DNA of 47,309 nt, from the NCBI GenBank assembly GCA_945952045.1, contig CAMFHE010000038.1:1-47309 (forward strand), read 5' to 3'. Position 1 is the first letter of the stretch. Each line of letters starts with the position of its first letter. Below are positions 29,064 to 38,012 of this stretch, in pieces. The notes under the pieces are model-generated. The model had not been told where the DNA came from. It worked only from the letters and a program-made list of their open reading frames with translations, and ran no database searches. The DNA comes from an uncultured Rhizobium sp. (GTDB taxonomy: Bacteria; Pseudomonadota; Alphaproteobacteria; Rhizobiales; Rhizobiaceae). The translations under genes and the position numbers were made by a program.

Positions 29064-30182
29064 TCAGCGGAACCTTTCGGCCGCCTGGCGGGGAATGAGA
29101 ATGTGGAAATCGGCGGCATTGCGCACGGTGCCGGCTTGTTCGCCTGCCTCGTCGCCGGAGCCGGTGAAAATATCGCCCCGCGCCGGGCCGACGATGGCGG
29201 TGCCGGTCTCGATTGCCAGCATCAGCCGCTGGAACGGGCTTCCACTGTCGAGATGGGTCAGGGTCTCCGACCGGATGTAGAAGGGGAAACCGAACGTATG
29301 GATCATGCGATCGACGGCGAGCGCCCGACCGGGAACAAGCGGCACCTTAGCTGCCGCAATCGGGCCGAGCGCCTCATCCTCCACCGCCGCCTCGCGGAAG
29401 AAGATGTAGGACCGGTTGTGCCACATCACCGCATCCGCCTCGTCCGGATGGGCGCGCAGCCAGCCGCGGATCGTCTGCATGGAAATATCGGCAGGCGCGA
29501 TCTCGCCGCGATCGATCAGCAGGCGGCCGATCGGCGAAAACGGATGACCTGCCTTGGCAGCATAGGTGATGCGCTTCAAGCTGCCATCGGGAAAACGCAG
29601 TCGCGCCGCGCCCTGAACATGCACGAAAAACACATCGATGCGGGATTTCGCCCAGGCGATTTCCAGACCCCGCCCATCGAGATGACCATTGTCGATGGCG
29701 CGACGGTCGGCATAGGCCGCGATGCCATCTTCGGTGCGCAGCGCAAAGGCATAGGAGGGGTCAAGGAAAGCGGGACGATTGCCATCATCGAGATCGACGA
29801 GATCGTCCGGGCGGCGATAGAATGGAAATGTCCATTCGCCGCCGGGCGTGGCGCTGACCTCGATTTCCGGCTCGTAAAAGGCCGTGACGAAACCGGGCTG
29901 GCCATCCGCGCGCTCGATCTTGAAGGGCAGGCAATGGGTTTCGAAAAAGGCCCGCGCCTCGGCGGCGTTCCGGGGTCTCGCGGTTTCGGCGGCATCCAGA
30001 AGCGGCATGAGATCGCCAGCCGTAAGGCCAAGCGATCCCGTCTTGTAGGGTTTTACCTGAAGAATATGCCGGCGACAGTCACGCAAAGCGGCAAACAGGG
30101 CGGAGGGATCATCATCCCCCCACCCTGGCAGATCGGCAAAACCTTGCGGCCGAAGCGCGAAATCGATTGGGCCAGCACTCAT
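29064..30182 (-). CDS. mltA: MltA-type murein transglycosylase, no visible signal peptide
   Basis: A 372-residue lytic transglycosylase of the MltA family, which cleaves the MurNAc-GlcNAc bond of peptidoglycan to form 1,6-anhydro ends. Core marks are VTAFYEPEIEVS, FPFYRRPDDLVDL, DRRAIDNGHLDGRGLEIAW and FFVHVQGAARLRFPDGS, then the 3D-domain region IETGTAIVGPARGDIFTG with the catalytic-region Asp. The N-terminus MSAGPIDFALRPQGFADLPGW has no hydrophobic stretch or lipobox, unlike the lipoprotein of E. coli. The ATG overlaps the tim44-like stop (ATGA), leaving little room for a longer start. How it reaches the periplasm is unclear. Confidence 0.92.
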   Translation of the reverse strand: MSAGPIDFALRPQGFADLPGWGDDDPSALFAALRDCRRHILQVKPYKTGSLGLTAGDLMPLLDAAETARPRNAAEARAFFETHCLPFKIERADGQPGFVTAFYEPEIEVSATPGGEWTFPFYRRPDDLVDLDDGNRPAFLDPSYAFALRTEDGIAAYADRRAIDNGHLDGRGLEIAWAKSRIDVFFVHVQGAARLRFPDGSLKRITYAAKAGHPFSPIGRLLIDRGEIAPADISMQTIRGWLRAHPDEADAVMWHNRSYIFFREAAVEDEALGPIAAAKVPLVPGRALAVDRMIHTFGFPFYIRSETLTHLDSGSPFQRLMLAIETGTAIVGPARGDIFTGSGDEAGEQAGTVRNAADFHILIPRQAAERFR

Positions 30183-30886
30183 TGTTCGGATTCGGTGGCG
30201 ATCAACTTCCAGTTCGGATCACGCGAACGGGTGTCGCGGGCGAATGTCCAGACGTCGTTGACCTCGGCCACGTTCTCGGCATCGCCATCGACAAGCGCGC
30301 CGGCGCGATCATAGGTGGCGGAGATGAGTTGGCTGACGATGCGCAAGGTCACCTGCGCTTCCGAGCCCTGCAGCTCCGCATGGGTGAATTCGCATTTGTC
30401 GATGCCGACGAAGGTGGACTTCACCGTTTCGCCGCTCTTCTCGCGCTCGGCAATCGCGGCGTCGAAGCCTTCATAGACTTCACGCGACAGCAGGCCCTTC
30501 AGCGTCTTGCGATCACCATCGGCAAAGGCCATGACGATCATCTCGTAAGCCATGCGGGCGCCGTTGAGGAATTCCTTCGGATTGAAGGTCGAATCAGTTT
30601 TGACGATATCGCGAAGGCCGGCGTTCAAGGCGCTGCCGGCCGGGGCGATGGCATCGATGGAAGCAAAACCATCCTCGCCGGCTTCACCCGGCTCGCGACG
30701 CGGCAAGGTGACGACCTTGCCATTGTCTGCGGCGGGATCGGGATTGCCAGCCTTGTCACGCTGGGAAAAGGGATCGAACGGTGGCTTTTCATTTCCGGTC
30801 CGTCGGCCCAGCACGCTGCGAAGCTGCAGGAAGATGAGTACCGCCGCTACCAGAAAAAACAGTGTCACGAAATCGCTAGAGCCCAT
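30179..30886 (-). CDS. Tim44/TimA-domain membrane-anchored protein
   Basis: A 235-residue protein with an N-terminal membrane anchor (about 5-21, FVTLFFLVAAVLIFLQL), a low-complexity acidic linker, and a C-terminal Tim44-like domain (about 90-235, starting FNPKEFLNGARMAYEMIVMAF). This is the alphaproteobacterial TimA type, related to mitochondrial Tim44, which docks Hsp70 at the import channel; the bacterial role is not settled. It is first in a coupled run with mltA, smr and the XRE gene. A divergent fxsA starts 133 bases away, and secB follows fxsA, so several envelope and secretion genes cluster here. Confidence 0.9.
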   Translation of the reverse strand: MGSSDFVTLFFLVAAVLIFLQLRSVLGRRTGNEKPPFDPFSQRDKAGNPDPAADNGKVVTLPRREPGEAGEDGFASIDAIAPAGSALNAGLRDIVKTDSTFNPKEFLNGARMAYEMIVMAFADGDRKTLKGLLSREVYEGFDAAIAEREKSGETVKSTFVGIDKCEFTHAELQGSEAQVTLRIVSQLISATYDRAGALVDGDAENVAEVNDVWTFARDTRSRDPNWKLIATESEQ

Positions 30887-31019
30887 ATTATCCCAGAACC
30901 GCTGTTAAAATTCGCCGCTTCACACCCCATATAGTCCGCACCAGCCGATCATTCAAATAGCCAAAATGTATTCCGGCCTTGAACCTGACGGCGTCGCCAA
31001 CCTTTAACGGTATATCATC

Positions 31020-31526
31020 ATGCGCCCTTCGGTTCTTCCGCTTTTCGTTCTTCTGCTGCCGTTTATCGAAATCGCCGGCTTCATCGTGGTCGGCAAGGCG
31101 ATCGGCGTGCTGGCGACTTTGGGGCTGGTGGTGGCGACGTCGCTGCTCGGCATCGTGCTTCTGCGCCGCCAGGGAACCGGCCTGTTGAAGCGCTTGCAGG
31201 CCGAAGGTCGCAATGGGACCGTGCCCGGTCGCGAGTTGGTGCATGGGGCGATGATCGTCGTTGCCGGTTTCCTGCTGCTGCTGCCCGGCTTCGTCACCGA
31301 CATTATCGGCCTCCTATTCTTCATCCCGGCGGTGCGCGACTTCGCCTGGAAGCGGATCGGCGCCCGCATGGTGGTCACGACGAGCGGTTTCGGCCGGCAG
31401 GGTTCGCCTTTCTCAGGCGCGCCGCGCCGCGACGGCGGTCCGGTGGTCGATCTCGACGCGGAGGATTTCAAGCGCGATTCCGATCCGGATTCACCCTGGT
31501 CGAACGGTCCGCGCATCGGCCGCTGA
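31020..31526 (+). CDS. fxsA: FxsA family inner-membrane protein
   Basis: A 168-residue protein. Hydrophobic spans occur at about 5-23, 28-48 and 75-100, with the family core PFIEIAGFIVVG near the start, LGIVLLRRQG and LLLLPGFVTDIIGLLFFIP. E. coli FxsA overproduction relieves F-plasmid exclusion of phage T7; its normal function is unknown. The tail (about 110-168) is charged and variable. The ribosome site is weak. It is followed 114 bases later by secB on the same strand. Confidence 0.88.
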   Translation: MRPSVLPLFVLLLPFIEIAGFIVVGKAIGVLATLGLVVATSLLGIVLLRRQGTGLLKRLQAEGRNGTVPGRELVHGAMIVVAGFLLLLPGFVTDIIGLLFFIPAVRDFAWKRIGARMVVTTSGFGRQGSPFSGAPRRDGGPVVDLDAEDFKRDSDPDSPWSNGPRIGR

Positions 31527-31581
31527 TTCAACTGCTTCAGAGGGTAAGGGTTGTAAGCAAATCGCTGAAATGATAAGTGGC

Positions 31582-31599
31582 GCGACACTGCTGTGTCGC
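31582..31599 (+). promoter_or_regulatory. Small hairpin before secB
   Basis: GCGACAC (31582-31588) and GTGTCGC (31593-31599) form a 7-bp stem with a four-base loop. It lies 42 bases before the secB start, without a T tract. It could be a leader structure; function is unknown. Confidence 0.3.
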
Positions 31600-31640
31600 T
31601 CATCCGCGCATGGCTTTACCGTTTCGCGAGGAAACCACCG

Positions 31641-32099
31641 ATGACCGATGCCAGCCCGAGCCTCAATATCCTTGCCCAGTACATCAAGGACCTCTCCTTC
31701 GAAAATCCGGGCGCACCGCGCTCCCTGCAGTCCCGCGACCAGGCCCCGGCGATCAACATCAATGTCAACGTCAACGCCAATCCGCTGTCGGATACGGATT
31801 TCGACGTCGTCCTGACGCTGAACACCGACGCCCGTGACGGCGACAAGATCGTGTTCAGCTGCGAACTGGTCTATGGCGGCGTGTTCCGCATTTCCGGCTT
31901 CCCGCAGGAGCACATGCTGCCTCTGCTGTTCATCGAATGCCCGCGCCTGCTCTTCCCCTTCGCACGTCAGATCGTGGCCGACGCCACCCGCAATGGCGGC
32001 TTCCCGCCGCTGATGATCGACCCGATCGATTTCACGCAGATGTTCACCCAGCGCATGGCCGAAGAACAGGCCCGCGCCAAGGTCGAAGCGCCGAACTGA
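31641..32099 (+). CDS. secB: Protein-export chaperone SecB
   Basis: A 152-residue tetrameric chaperone that keeps preproteins unfolded and delivers them to SecA. Family marks are [19 protein letters not shown] near the N-terminus, [59 protein letters not shown] and [17 protein letters not shown] 31641 with GAGGAA upstream is preferred to an earlier in-frame ATG at 31593. A strong terminator follows. Confidence 0.97.
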   Translation: MTDASPSLNILAQYIKDLSFENPGAPRSLQSRDQAPAININVNVNANPLSDTDFDVVLTLNTDARDGDKIVFSCELVYGGVFRISGFPQEHMLPLLFIECPRLLFPFARQIVADATRNGGFPPLMIDPIDFTQMFTQRMAEEQARAKVEAPN

Positions 32100-32119
32100 T
32101 CGCAGCGTACATATCCAAC

Positions 32120-32151
32120 AAAAAACCCGGAGCATCGTCTCCGGGTTTTTT
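32120..32151. terminator. Bidirectional terminator between secB and dnaQ
   Basis: A 13-bp perfect stem, AAAAAACCCGGAG (32120-32132) with CTCCGGGTTTTTT (32139-32151), has a six-base loop. It sits between the convergent secB and dnaQ stops and can terminate on both strands. Confidence 0.93.
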
Positions 32152-32178
32152 ATTGCCTGTAACACTCACTTTGTTGCT

Positions 32179-32880
32179 TCAGGAATATTGCTTCCAAAGC
32201 GCCTTGTCGCCGAGCTTGGCGACCATTGCGGCATGCGCTTCCGCTTCGGTTGCGCTGATGCGCGGGGCCAAGGGGCGCGGCCTTTCGCGAATGACCGCGA
32301 CCGTCATCTCATCCTGAATGCCGACGATCGCCTCTTCACTGTCGACCGGCGCAAGGCCGAGGGCCGCCTGACGGCCGCCGATCATCTCGATATAGACTTC
32401 CGCCAACAACTCGGAGTCGAGAAGCGCGCCGTGCTTGGTTCGGTGCGAATTGTCGATACCGTAACGACGGCAGAGCGCATCGAGCGAATTCGGTCCCATG
32501 GGATGCTTGCGGCGGGCCATCGACAGCGTGTCGATCACCTGATCGGGCAGGATCGGCGCAAGCCCAAGCCGTCCGAATTCGGCATTGATGAAACCGATGT
32601 CGAAGGTGGCGTTATGGGCGATCCACTTGGCGCCGGCAAAGAAATCAACGATCTTTTCGGCGACATCCGCAAACGGCGGCTTGTCCTTCAGAAATTCGTC
32701 GGTAATGCCGTGAACCGCCAAAGCGTCGGGATGCACTTTGGTCTCGCCGGGGCTGACATAGAGATGCAGCGTCCGGCCGGTCGGAAAATGATTGAACAGC
32801 TCGATGCCGCCGATTTCGATGATCCGGTCGGACTTGTTGTCGAGGCCGGTGGTTTCCGTATCGAAAATGATCTCGCGCAT
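32179..32880 (-). CDS. dnaQ: DNA polymerase III epsilon subunit (3'-5' proofreading exonuclease)
   Basis: A 233-residue DEDDh exonuclease that proofreads for the replicative polymerase. ExoI is IFDTETTGLD (Asp, Glu), ExoII lies in WIAHNATFDIGFINAEF (Asp) and ExoIII in HRTKHGALLDSELLAEVY (His, Asp). The start MREIIFD at 32880 was chosen because it leaves one base after the coaE stop (TGAGATG); a longer frame would overlap coaE by about 120 bases. It is the last gene of the origin-proximal leftward run maf-aroE-coaE-dnaQ. Confidence 0.96.
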   Translation of the reverse strand: MREIIFDTETTGLDNKSDRIIEIGGIELFNHFPTGRTLHLYVSPGETKVHPDALAVHGITDEFLKDKPPFADVAEKIVDFFAGAKWIAHNATFDIGFINAEFGRLGLAPILPDQVIDTLSMARRKHPMGPNSLDALCRRYGIDNSHRTKHGALLDSELLAEVYIEMIGGRQAALGLAPVDSEEAIVGIQDEMTVAVIRERPRPLAPRISATEAEAHAAMVAKLGDKALWKQYS

Positions 32881-32881
32881 C

Positions 32882-33484
32882 TCAGTCCTTCTTTTCCGTC
32901 GTGCGGCGCCGGATATCCGTGATGATCTGTTGCACCTGAACCCGCGCTTCGTCGATACCCTCGCCGGTATCGACAATATAATCGGCGCGGGCGCGTTTTT
33001 CACGATCCGGCATCTGCCGCGACAGGATCATGTCAAACTTTTCTTCCGTCATGCCTGGCCGCGCCAGAACGCGCTGGCGCTGGATCGCCGCATCGCAGCT
33101 GACGACAACGACGACATCGACCCGGTCCCCACCCTTGCTTTCGAACAGCAGCGGAATATCGAGCAGGACCATATCCGTTCCCGAGGACCGGTGTCGTGCC
33201 AGAAAAGCCTGTTCGCGCGCCCGCACCAGCGGATGAACGATGGCTTCCAGCTTGGCAAACTTAGCCGGATTCTCCTTCAATTGCCGAGCGAGCTCGGCCC
33301 GGTCGACAACGCCATCGCGGATACTGCCGGGAAAGGCCGCACCCACTGGCGCCACGGCCTCGTCACGATATAGGTCATGGACCACGGCATCGGCATCATT
33401 GACCGGCACACCTGCTTCGGCAAACATTGCAGCCGTCGTCGACTTGCCCATGCCGATTGAGCCGGTGAGACCGATGACGATCAT
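32882..33484 (-). CDS. coaE: Dephospho-CoA kinase
   Basis: A 200-residue P-loop kinase, last step of coenzyme A synthesis. Walker A is [12 protein letters not shown] at residues 5-16, followed by [14 protein letters not shown] and [10 protein letters not shown]. Its start overlaps the aroE stop by 4 bases (ATGA). The aroE-coaE-dnaQ order next to maf is common in Rhizobiales near the origin. Confidence 0.97.
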   Translation of the reverse strand: MIVIGLTGSIGMGKSTTAAMFAEAGVPVNDADAVVHDLYRDEAVAPVGAAFPGSIRDGVVDRAELARQLKENPAKFAKLEAIVHPLVRAREQAFLARHRSSGTDMVLLDIPLLFESKGGDRVDVVVVVSCDAAIQRQRVLARPGMTEEKFDMILSRQMPDREKRARADYIVDTGEGIDEARVQVQQIITDIRRRTTEKKD

Positions 33485-34341
33485 GCGTGCGCGTCCATGT
33501 CGGCGACAACAAGCGACCGCAACGTCTCATCGACGACAGGCCGGCGGCCAAACCATTTTTCGAAACCGGGCACGGCCTGATGCAGCAACATGCCGAGACC
33601 ATCGACAATCGCAAAGCCCTGCGCTTTCGCCTGGTCGAGCAGCGGCGTCATTAGCGGCACATAGACGATGTCGGTGACGACGGCATCCGATGCCAGTGGT
33701 GAAAAGTCGATATCGATGGCGTTCTCGCCATCCATGCCGACGGAGGTGGTGTTGATGAAGAGATTGGCGCCTTGCATGATCTCGCCGAGCGCGTCCTGCG
33801 GATGGGCGGAGATCCGTGGACCGAACCGGTCGGCCAGTTCCTGCGCCCGCGCGACGGTACGGTTGACGATGTGGACTTGCGAAAAGCCACGATCACGCAC
33901 CGCCTGAACGATGGCGCGCGCCGCACCTCCGGCCCCGAAAATAACGGCGCGGGCACCTTTATCCCAACCGGGATGGCGTGCATCGAGATTGGCGGTGAAA
34001 CCGTATCCGTCGGTATTCATCGCCCGCACCTTGCCGTCCTCGACCCATAGCGTATTGGCCGCGCCGAGTTCGGTTGCCAGTTCATCAGGAGCATCCGCCA
34101 AACGGCAGGCGGTTTCCTTGTGCGGAATGGTGACATTGCCGCCGACAAAGCCGGATTCACCCGATCGCAGACCCTCAATGAAGCCGGCAAAATTTTCCGG
34201 CGAAACATCCTCGGCCGTATAACGCCCGGCGATGTCGGACTGCCTCAGCCAGTGCCCGTGAATGAGGGGCGAGCGCGAATGCTTGATCGGATGACCGCAA
34301 ACGAAGGCGCGACGCAATTTCGTTTCACGTGAATCAACCAT
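33481..34341 (-). CDS. aroE: Shikimate dehydrogenase
   Basis: A 286-residue NADPH-dependent enzyme reducing 3-dehydroshikimate to shikimate in aromatic synthesis. Marks are [13 protein letters not shown] (shikimate site), [10 protein letters not shown] with the catalytic Lys, [13 protein letters not shown] (NADP loop) and [13 protein letters not shown] 34341 overlaps the end of maf and follows GAGGT; a TTG four codons earlier is less likely. A parS-like sequence (34321-34336) lies within codons 2-7, so the VDSRETK N-terminus partly reflects that DNA site. Confidence 0.95.
   Translation of the reverse strand: MVDSRETKLRRAFVCGHPIKHSRSPLIHGHWLRQSDIAGRYTAEDVSPENFAGFIEGLRSGESGFVGGNVTIPHKETACRLADAPDELATELGAANTLWVEDGKVRAMNTDGYGFTANLDARHPGWDKGARAVIFGAGGAARAIVQAVRDRGFSQVHIVNRTVARAQELADRFGPRISAHPQDALGEIMQGANLFINTTSVGMDGENAIDIDFSPLASDAVVTDIVYVPLMTPLLDQAKAQGFAIVDGLGMLLHQAVPGFEKWFGRRPVVDETLRSLVVADMDAHA
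34321..34336 (+). other. parS-like site 3 (14 of 16), inside the 5' end of aroE
   Basis: CGTTTCACGTGAATCA has two mismatches to TGTTTCACGTGAAACA. It spans the first codons of aroE and the stop codon of maf, about 1.5 kb left of the proposed origin. Confidence 0.68.
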
Positions 34342-34936
34342 CGATAACCTCAAGGCGGCGCAGTTCCGCCAGCAAAGGCAAAAGCGGCAGGCCGATAATG
34401 GTGAAATAATCGCCCTCGATGGCGGAGAAGAGCTGCACCCCCTCGCCTTCGAGCTGATAGGCGCCGACGCTTTGAAACGCCTTGTCGCCGACGCGGTCGA
34501 GGTAAGACTCGACGAAACCTTCGGAGAGATCGCGCACCGTCAGGCGCGCCTCGGAGATATTCCGCCACAAGACCTCGGCCCCACGCACCAGCACGATTGC
34601 GCTGTTCAGCTGATGCGTTTTGCCGGACAAGGAAAGGAGATGGTTTTTCGCCTCATCGCGATGAGCCGGCTTGTGGTAGACCCGTTCACCCAGCGACATG
34701 GTCTGGTCCGAGCCGAGCACGATGGCGTCCGGATAATGCGCGGCGACGTCCATCGCCTTGGCCTGCGCCAGCGCCAATGCCACATCCTGCGGGCTTGCGC
34801 CGCTTTCGGCCAGCGGCGCCTCGATGGCGCGCTCGTCGATCCTTGCCGGATGGGCTTCGAAGCGCAATCCGGCATTGTCCATCAGCATCCGCCGGAACGG
34901 ACTGGAGGATGCAAGGATCAGGGGGATGTTTCGCAT
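34334..34936 (-). CDS. maf: Maf family nucleoside triphosphate pyrophosphatase
   Basis: A 200-residue ITPase-like protein that hydrolyses nucleotides such as dTTP/UTP or modified ones to monophosphates; once called a septum-formation inhibitor. Features are [14 protein letters not shown] at the N-terminus, [12 protein letters not shown], and [18 protein letters not shown] with the catalytic Asp region; the end [19 protein letters not shown] is also typical. Which Maf subgroup is not resolved. It lies 98 bases after the dikinase-regulator gene and overlaps aroE. Confidence 0.93.
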   Translation of the reverse strand: MRNIPLILASSSPFRRMLMDNAGLRFEAHPARIDERAIEAPLAESGASPQDVALALAQAKAMDVAAHYPDAIVLGSDQTMSLGERVYHKPAHRDEAKNHLLSLSGKTHQLNSAIVLVRGAEVLWRNISEARLTVRDLSEGFVESYLDRVGDKAFQSVGAYQLEGEGVQLFSAIEGDYFTIIGLPLLPLLAELRRLEVIDG

Positions 34937-35034
34937 GCCGCCTCTTTACGCCGGAGGTTTTGCAAGGCTCGCGCCGAGACTTTATGTCATCGCGGTTCGG
35001 ACAGATGCCGGTTCCCGTTTTTACCGGACATGCT

Positions 35035-35856
35035 CTAACGCAGCTTCGGCCGCAGCGCAACGATGGCTGCGGCCGTCTCCTCGATGGAACGGCGGGTGAC
35101 GTCGATGATCGGCCAGTTGTTGCGCGCGCACAGCGCGCGGGCATATTTCAGCTCTTCGGCAATCGTCGCCCGGTCGGTATACTGGCTGTTGCTGTAATCG
35201 CCGCTGGTGCCGAGAATGCGGTTTTCGCGGACTTGGGAAATGCGGTCCGAGGTGGCGATCAGACAGACGACCAAGGGTTTCGTCACCTTCAGCAAGGCGT
35301 CAGGCAAGGGCACGCCGACCACGATCGGGACATTGGCGGTCTTGATGCCGCGATTGGCGAGATAGATGCTGGTCGGGGTTTTCGAGGTGCGGCTGATGCC
35401 CATGATCACCACATCCGCCTCTTCGTAACCGTCCGGCGCCTGGCCGTCGTCATGGTCCATGGCGAAATTCATCGCTTCGATGCGGGCAAAATAATCCGCA
35501 TCCATGCGATGTTGCGCCCCGACCCGCCGGCGCGACGGTGCGCCGAGATAGCTCTGGAAAATATCCATCACCGGCTCGAGCACGTTGACGGATGGAACCT
35601 GCATCTCCGTGCAGCGTTCCCGAATGATCGCCGCCAGTTCCTGATCCACCACCGTATAGAGAACGATACCCGGCTCGCGGTCGATCGCTTCCAGAACCGG
35701 CATCAACTGCCGACGATTGCGGATCAACGGATAGACATGTTCGACAGGGTGGCTGAGCTTGAATTGGGCCGATGCCGCCCGTCCCGCCGACATCAGGGTT
35801 TCGCCGGTCGAGTCAGAAATCAGATGCAGATGAAAGAAGTTTTTGCGGTTCTCCAC
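35035..35856 (-). CDS. PEP synthase / pyruvate phosphate dikinase regulatory protein (DUF299)
   Basis: A 273-residue bifunctional kinase/pyrophosphorylase that switches PEP synthase (PpsR type) or pyruvate, phosphate dikinase (PDRP type) off and on by ADP-dependent phosphorylation and phosphorolysis. The family P-loop is [18 protein letters not shown], and [13 protein letters not shown] starts the protein. Rhizobia usually carry PPDK, so that is the likelier partner, but sequence here does not decide it. The start is GTG at 35856 with GAGGG upstream. It is the first leftward gene from the proposed origin. Confidence 0.9.
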   Translation of the reverse strand: MENRKNFFHLHLISDSTGETLMSAGRAASAQFKLSHPVEHVYPLIRNRRQLMPVLEAIDREPGIVLYTVVDQELAAIIRERCTEMQVPSVNVLEPVMDIFQSYLGAPSRRRVGAQHRMDADYFARIEAMNFAMDHDDGQAPDGYEEADVVIMGISRTSKTPTSIYLANRGIKTANVPIVVGVPLPDALLKVTKPLVVCLIATSDRISQVRENRILGTSGDYSNSQYTDRATIAEELKYARALCARNNWPIIDVTRRSIEETAAAIVALRPKLR

Positions 35857-36239
35857 ACTAATTTCCCTCGCCTGTTGATGAAATGGGATAAGTGAACGGT
35901 TCCGGCGCCGATGTCCGCAGCCTCCGGGAAAAGGTTAAAGTTTTCCACATGCCGTGGTCGTGTGGCTGGCGGCTCTCCCGGCCTGTGGGTTCTGTGGACA
36001 AAGATCGGCGCTCAAGCTTTATCCACAGCCCATCCACGGGTCAACCGCATCGAAAATTTTCGTAAATATCTGTTTTTTCATGATTTTCCAGAATTTACCG
36101 CATTTCGTCCCGAATGCCTCTTATTCCGTTCGCTTCGTCATTTCCCACGCGGCAATTTGTACCGTCTGGGGATTGACTTTAATCCTTGATAGTCACCGAC
36201 TCTAAGAAATAGAAACTCTTTCAATATCTCTTTTATTAG
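35857..36239. other. Probable chromosomal replication origin (oriC)
   Basis: A 383-bp gene-free region between divergent genes, directly before hemE as at the Caulobacter-type alphaproteobacterial origin. A perfect DnaA box TTATCCACA lies at 36019-36027. One-mismatch boxes are TTTTCCACA (35941-35949) and TGTGGACAA (35993-36001, reverse strand). A weaker one is ATGGGATAA (35883-35891). To the right, 36051-36110 and 36172-36239 are markedly AT-rich in an otherwise GC-rich chromosome, including the palindrome CGAAAATTTTCG (36051-36062), and could be the unwinding element. I see no clear CtrA or IHF site. The hemE promoter should also be here. Confidence 0.75.
36019..36027 (+). promoter_or_regulatory. 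Perfect DnaA box
   Basis: TTATCCACA matches the DnaA consensus at all nine bases. It is the strongest of the cluster of boxes in the hemE upstream region. Confidence 0.85.
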
Positions 36240-37292
36240 ATGGATGGATCCGTGAGCGTCGAACGCCTTGTCATGAAAGTCCTGAACGGCGAAACGCTGA
36301 CGCCGCCTCCCCTTTGGCTTATGAGGCAGGCCGGACGTTATCTGCCGGAGTACAGAGCGACGCGCGCCAAGGCCGGCAGCTTTCTCGATCTCTGTTATGC
36401 GCCGGAACTGGCAACGGAAGTGACATTGCAGCCCATCCGGCGCTATGGCTTCGATGCAGCCATCCTTTTCTCCGATATCCTCGTCATTCCCGATGCATTG
36501 AAGCGGGATGTCCGGTTCACCGAGGGCCATGGCCCGCAGATGACGCCAATCGATGCCGATGGCATTCATGCTTTGAAAGCGGACGGCGTCATTTCCCACC
36601 TCGCCCCGGTTTTCGAAACGGTGCGCAAGCTGCGCCGCGAACTGCCCGAGCAAACGACCTTGCTTGGCTTCTGCGGCGCGCCCTGGACGGTTGCCACCTA
36701 CATGATCGCCGGCCACGGGACGCCCGATCAGGCCCCTGCCCGTCTGTTCGCCTATCGTCACCGGGAGGCTTTCGAACATCTGCTTGCCTTCCTGGCCGAG
36801 GTCTCGGCAGATTACCTTGTCGAGCAGATCGATGCCGGCGCCGATGCGGTGCAGATTTTCGATTCCTGGGCCGGCGTGCTTGGTGAGGCGGAATTCGAAG
36901 CCTTCGCCATCAAGCCGGTGCAGCGCATCATCCAGTCGGTAAAGGCGCGCCGGCCGCATGCGAAGATCATCGCCTTTGCCAAGGGCGCCGGATACCAGCT
37001 GAAGTCCTACCGCCAGAAGACCGGAGCCGATGCGATCGGTCTAGACTGGTCCGTGCCGCTGGCCTTTGCCGCCGAACTGCAAAAGGAAGGCCCGGTGCAA
37101 GGCAATCTCGATCCGATGCGGGTCGTTGCCGGCGGCAAGGCGCTCGAAGACGGCGTCGATGCGATCCTGCAGGCCTTGGGCAATGGGCCGCTGATCTTCA
37201 ATCTCGGCCATGGCATCACGCCCCAGGCTGATCCCGAACACGTCACAGCCCTTGTTGCCCGTGTGCGCGGTTTTCAGCGAGGCTCGGCATGA
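36240..37292 (+). CDS. hemE: Uroporphyrinogen decarboxylase
   Basis: A 350-residue TIM-barrel enzyme that removes four acetate carboxyls from uroporphyrinogen III to make coproporphyrinogen III for heme. The signature [20 protein letters not shown] at residues 22-41 and [14 protein letters not shown] are clear, with the active-site Asp in [10 protein letters not shown]. The ATG follows AT-rich DNA without an obvious ribosome site; a GTG four codons later is an alternative. It is the first rightward gene from the proposed origin and overlaps hemJ (ATGA). Confidence 0.97.
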   Translation: MDGSVSVERLVMKVLNGETLTPPPLWLMRQAGRYLPEYRATRAKAGSFLDLCYAPELATEVTLQPIRRYGFDAAILFSDILVIPDALKRDVRFTEGHGPQMTPIDADGIHALKADGVISHLAPVFETVRKLRRELPEQTTLLGFCGAPWTVATYMIAGHGTPDQAPARLFAYRHREAFEHLLAFLAEVSADYLVEQIDAGADAVQIFDSWAGVLGEAEFEAFAIKPVQRIIQSVKARRPHAKIIAFAKGAGYQLKSYRQKTGADAIGLDWSVPLAFAAELQKEGPVQGNLDPMRVVAGGKALEDGVDAILQALGNGPLIFNLGHGITPQADPEHVTALVARVRGFQRGSA

Positions 37293-37825
37293 CCGAGCAG
37301 ACCGACCCGGGACTTGGCCGCAAAGCGCGTCTGCGGGCCGCTACGGCGCTGGTATTAGTGGTTCTGGTGCTGGGTGCGCTTTATCTGATGGACCCGGATA
37401 ATTTTTATCTCTGGGCCAAGGCGTTGCATGTCGTCGCCGTCATCTCCTGGATGGCGGGGCTTCTCTATATGCCACGATTGTTCATCTATCATTTCGACTC
37501 CGAACCCGGCTCGAAACAGTCGGAAACCTTCAAGGTGATGGAACAGCGGCTGTTTTCAGTCATCATGCGCCCGGCCATGGGCGCTGCCTGGCTGCTCGGG
37601 CTCTACATGGCCTGGACGGTTTACGGTTTCCAGGGCGGTTGGCTGCATGCCAAATTGCTGCTGGTCTTCCTGCTGTCCGGCTATCACGAATTCCTGGGTC
37701 GGTCGGTGAAGGACTTCGCGGCCGACAAGCGCGACAAAAGCCCGCGCTTCTGGCGGCTGATGAACGAGGTTCCAACGCTGCTGATGCTGTTCATCGTCAT
37801 TCTCGTCATCGTCAAACCCTTCTGA
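37289..37825 (+). CDS. hemJ: Protoporphyrinogen IX oxidase HemJ
   Basis: A 178-residue multi-span membrane protein of the HemJ (UPF0093) family, the oxygen-independent protoporphyrinogen oxidase of many alphaproteobacteria. Four hydrophobic segments are visible, at about 18-35, 43-60, 93-115 and 120-135, with a further one at the end. The conserved [21 protein letters not shown] carries the His thought to bind heme, and [14 protein letters not shown] and [15 protein letters not shown] are also typical. Translationally coupled to hemE, so two late heme steps sit beside the origin. Confidence 0.93.
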   Translation: MTEQTDPGLGRKARLRAATALVLVVLVLGALYLMDPDNFYLWAKALHVVAVISWMAGLLYMPRLFIYHFDSEPGSKQSETFKVMEQRLFSVIMRPAMGAAWLLGLYMAWTVYGFQGGWLHAKLLLVFLLSGYHEFLGRSVKDFAADKRDKSPRFWRLMNEVPTLLMLFIVILVIVKPF

Positions 37826-38012
37826 AACAGGCTATTTTCCGAATTTGGCAGGGTTTTTTCCCTTCCCCCTTGCGGCTCACCGTTTCAATCGCTATTTTCC
37901 GCGCATCTCATCTTCGTGGCATGTGTAAGCATTGCGTCGATCGCGGAGCCCTTCCGCAGCATCGCAGACGATCCCACGCCTTCCCCTCGACAATACGACA
38001 TGGTCTCTCTTC
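37826..38012 (+). promoter_or_regulatory. Leader region of rho, 187 bp
   Basis: The gap between hemJ and rho has a run GGGTTTTTTCCCTTCCCCCTT near 37850-37872 and then C-rich sequence. In many bacteria the rho leader mediates autoregulation by Rho-dependent termination, and a C-rich, poorly structured leader fits. Promoter position not determined. Confidence 0.4.

Noticed and set aside
28614..30314. A 566-codon plus-strand frame across smr, mltA and part of tim44.
   Set aside because: Antisense to three recognised genes; composition and lack of motifs mark it as a shadow.
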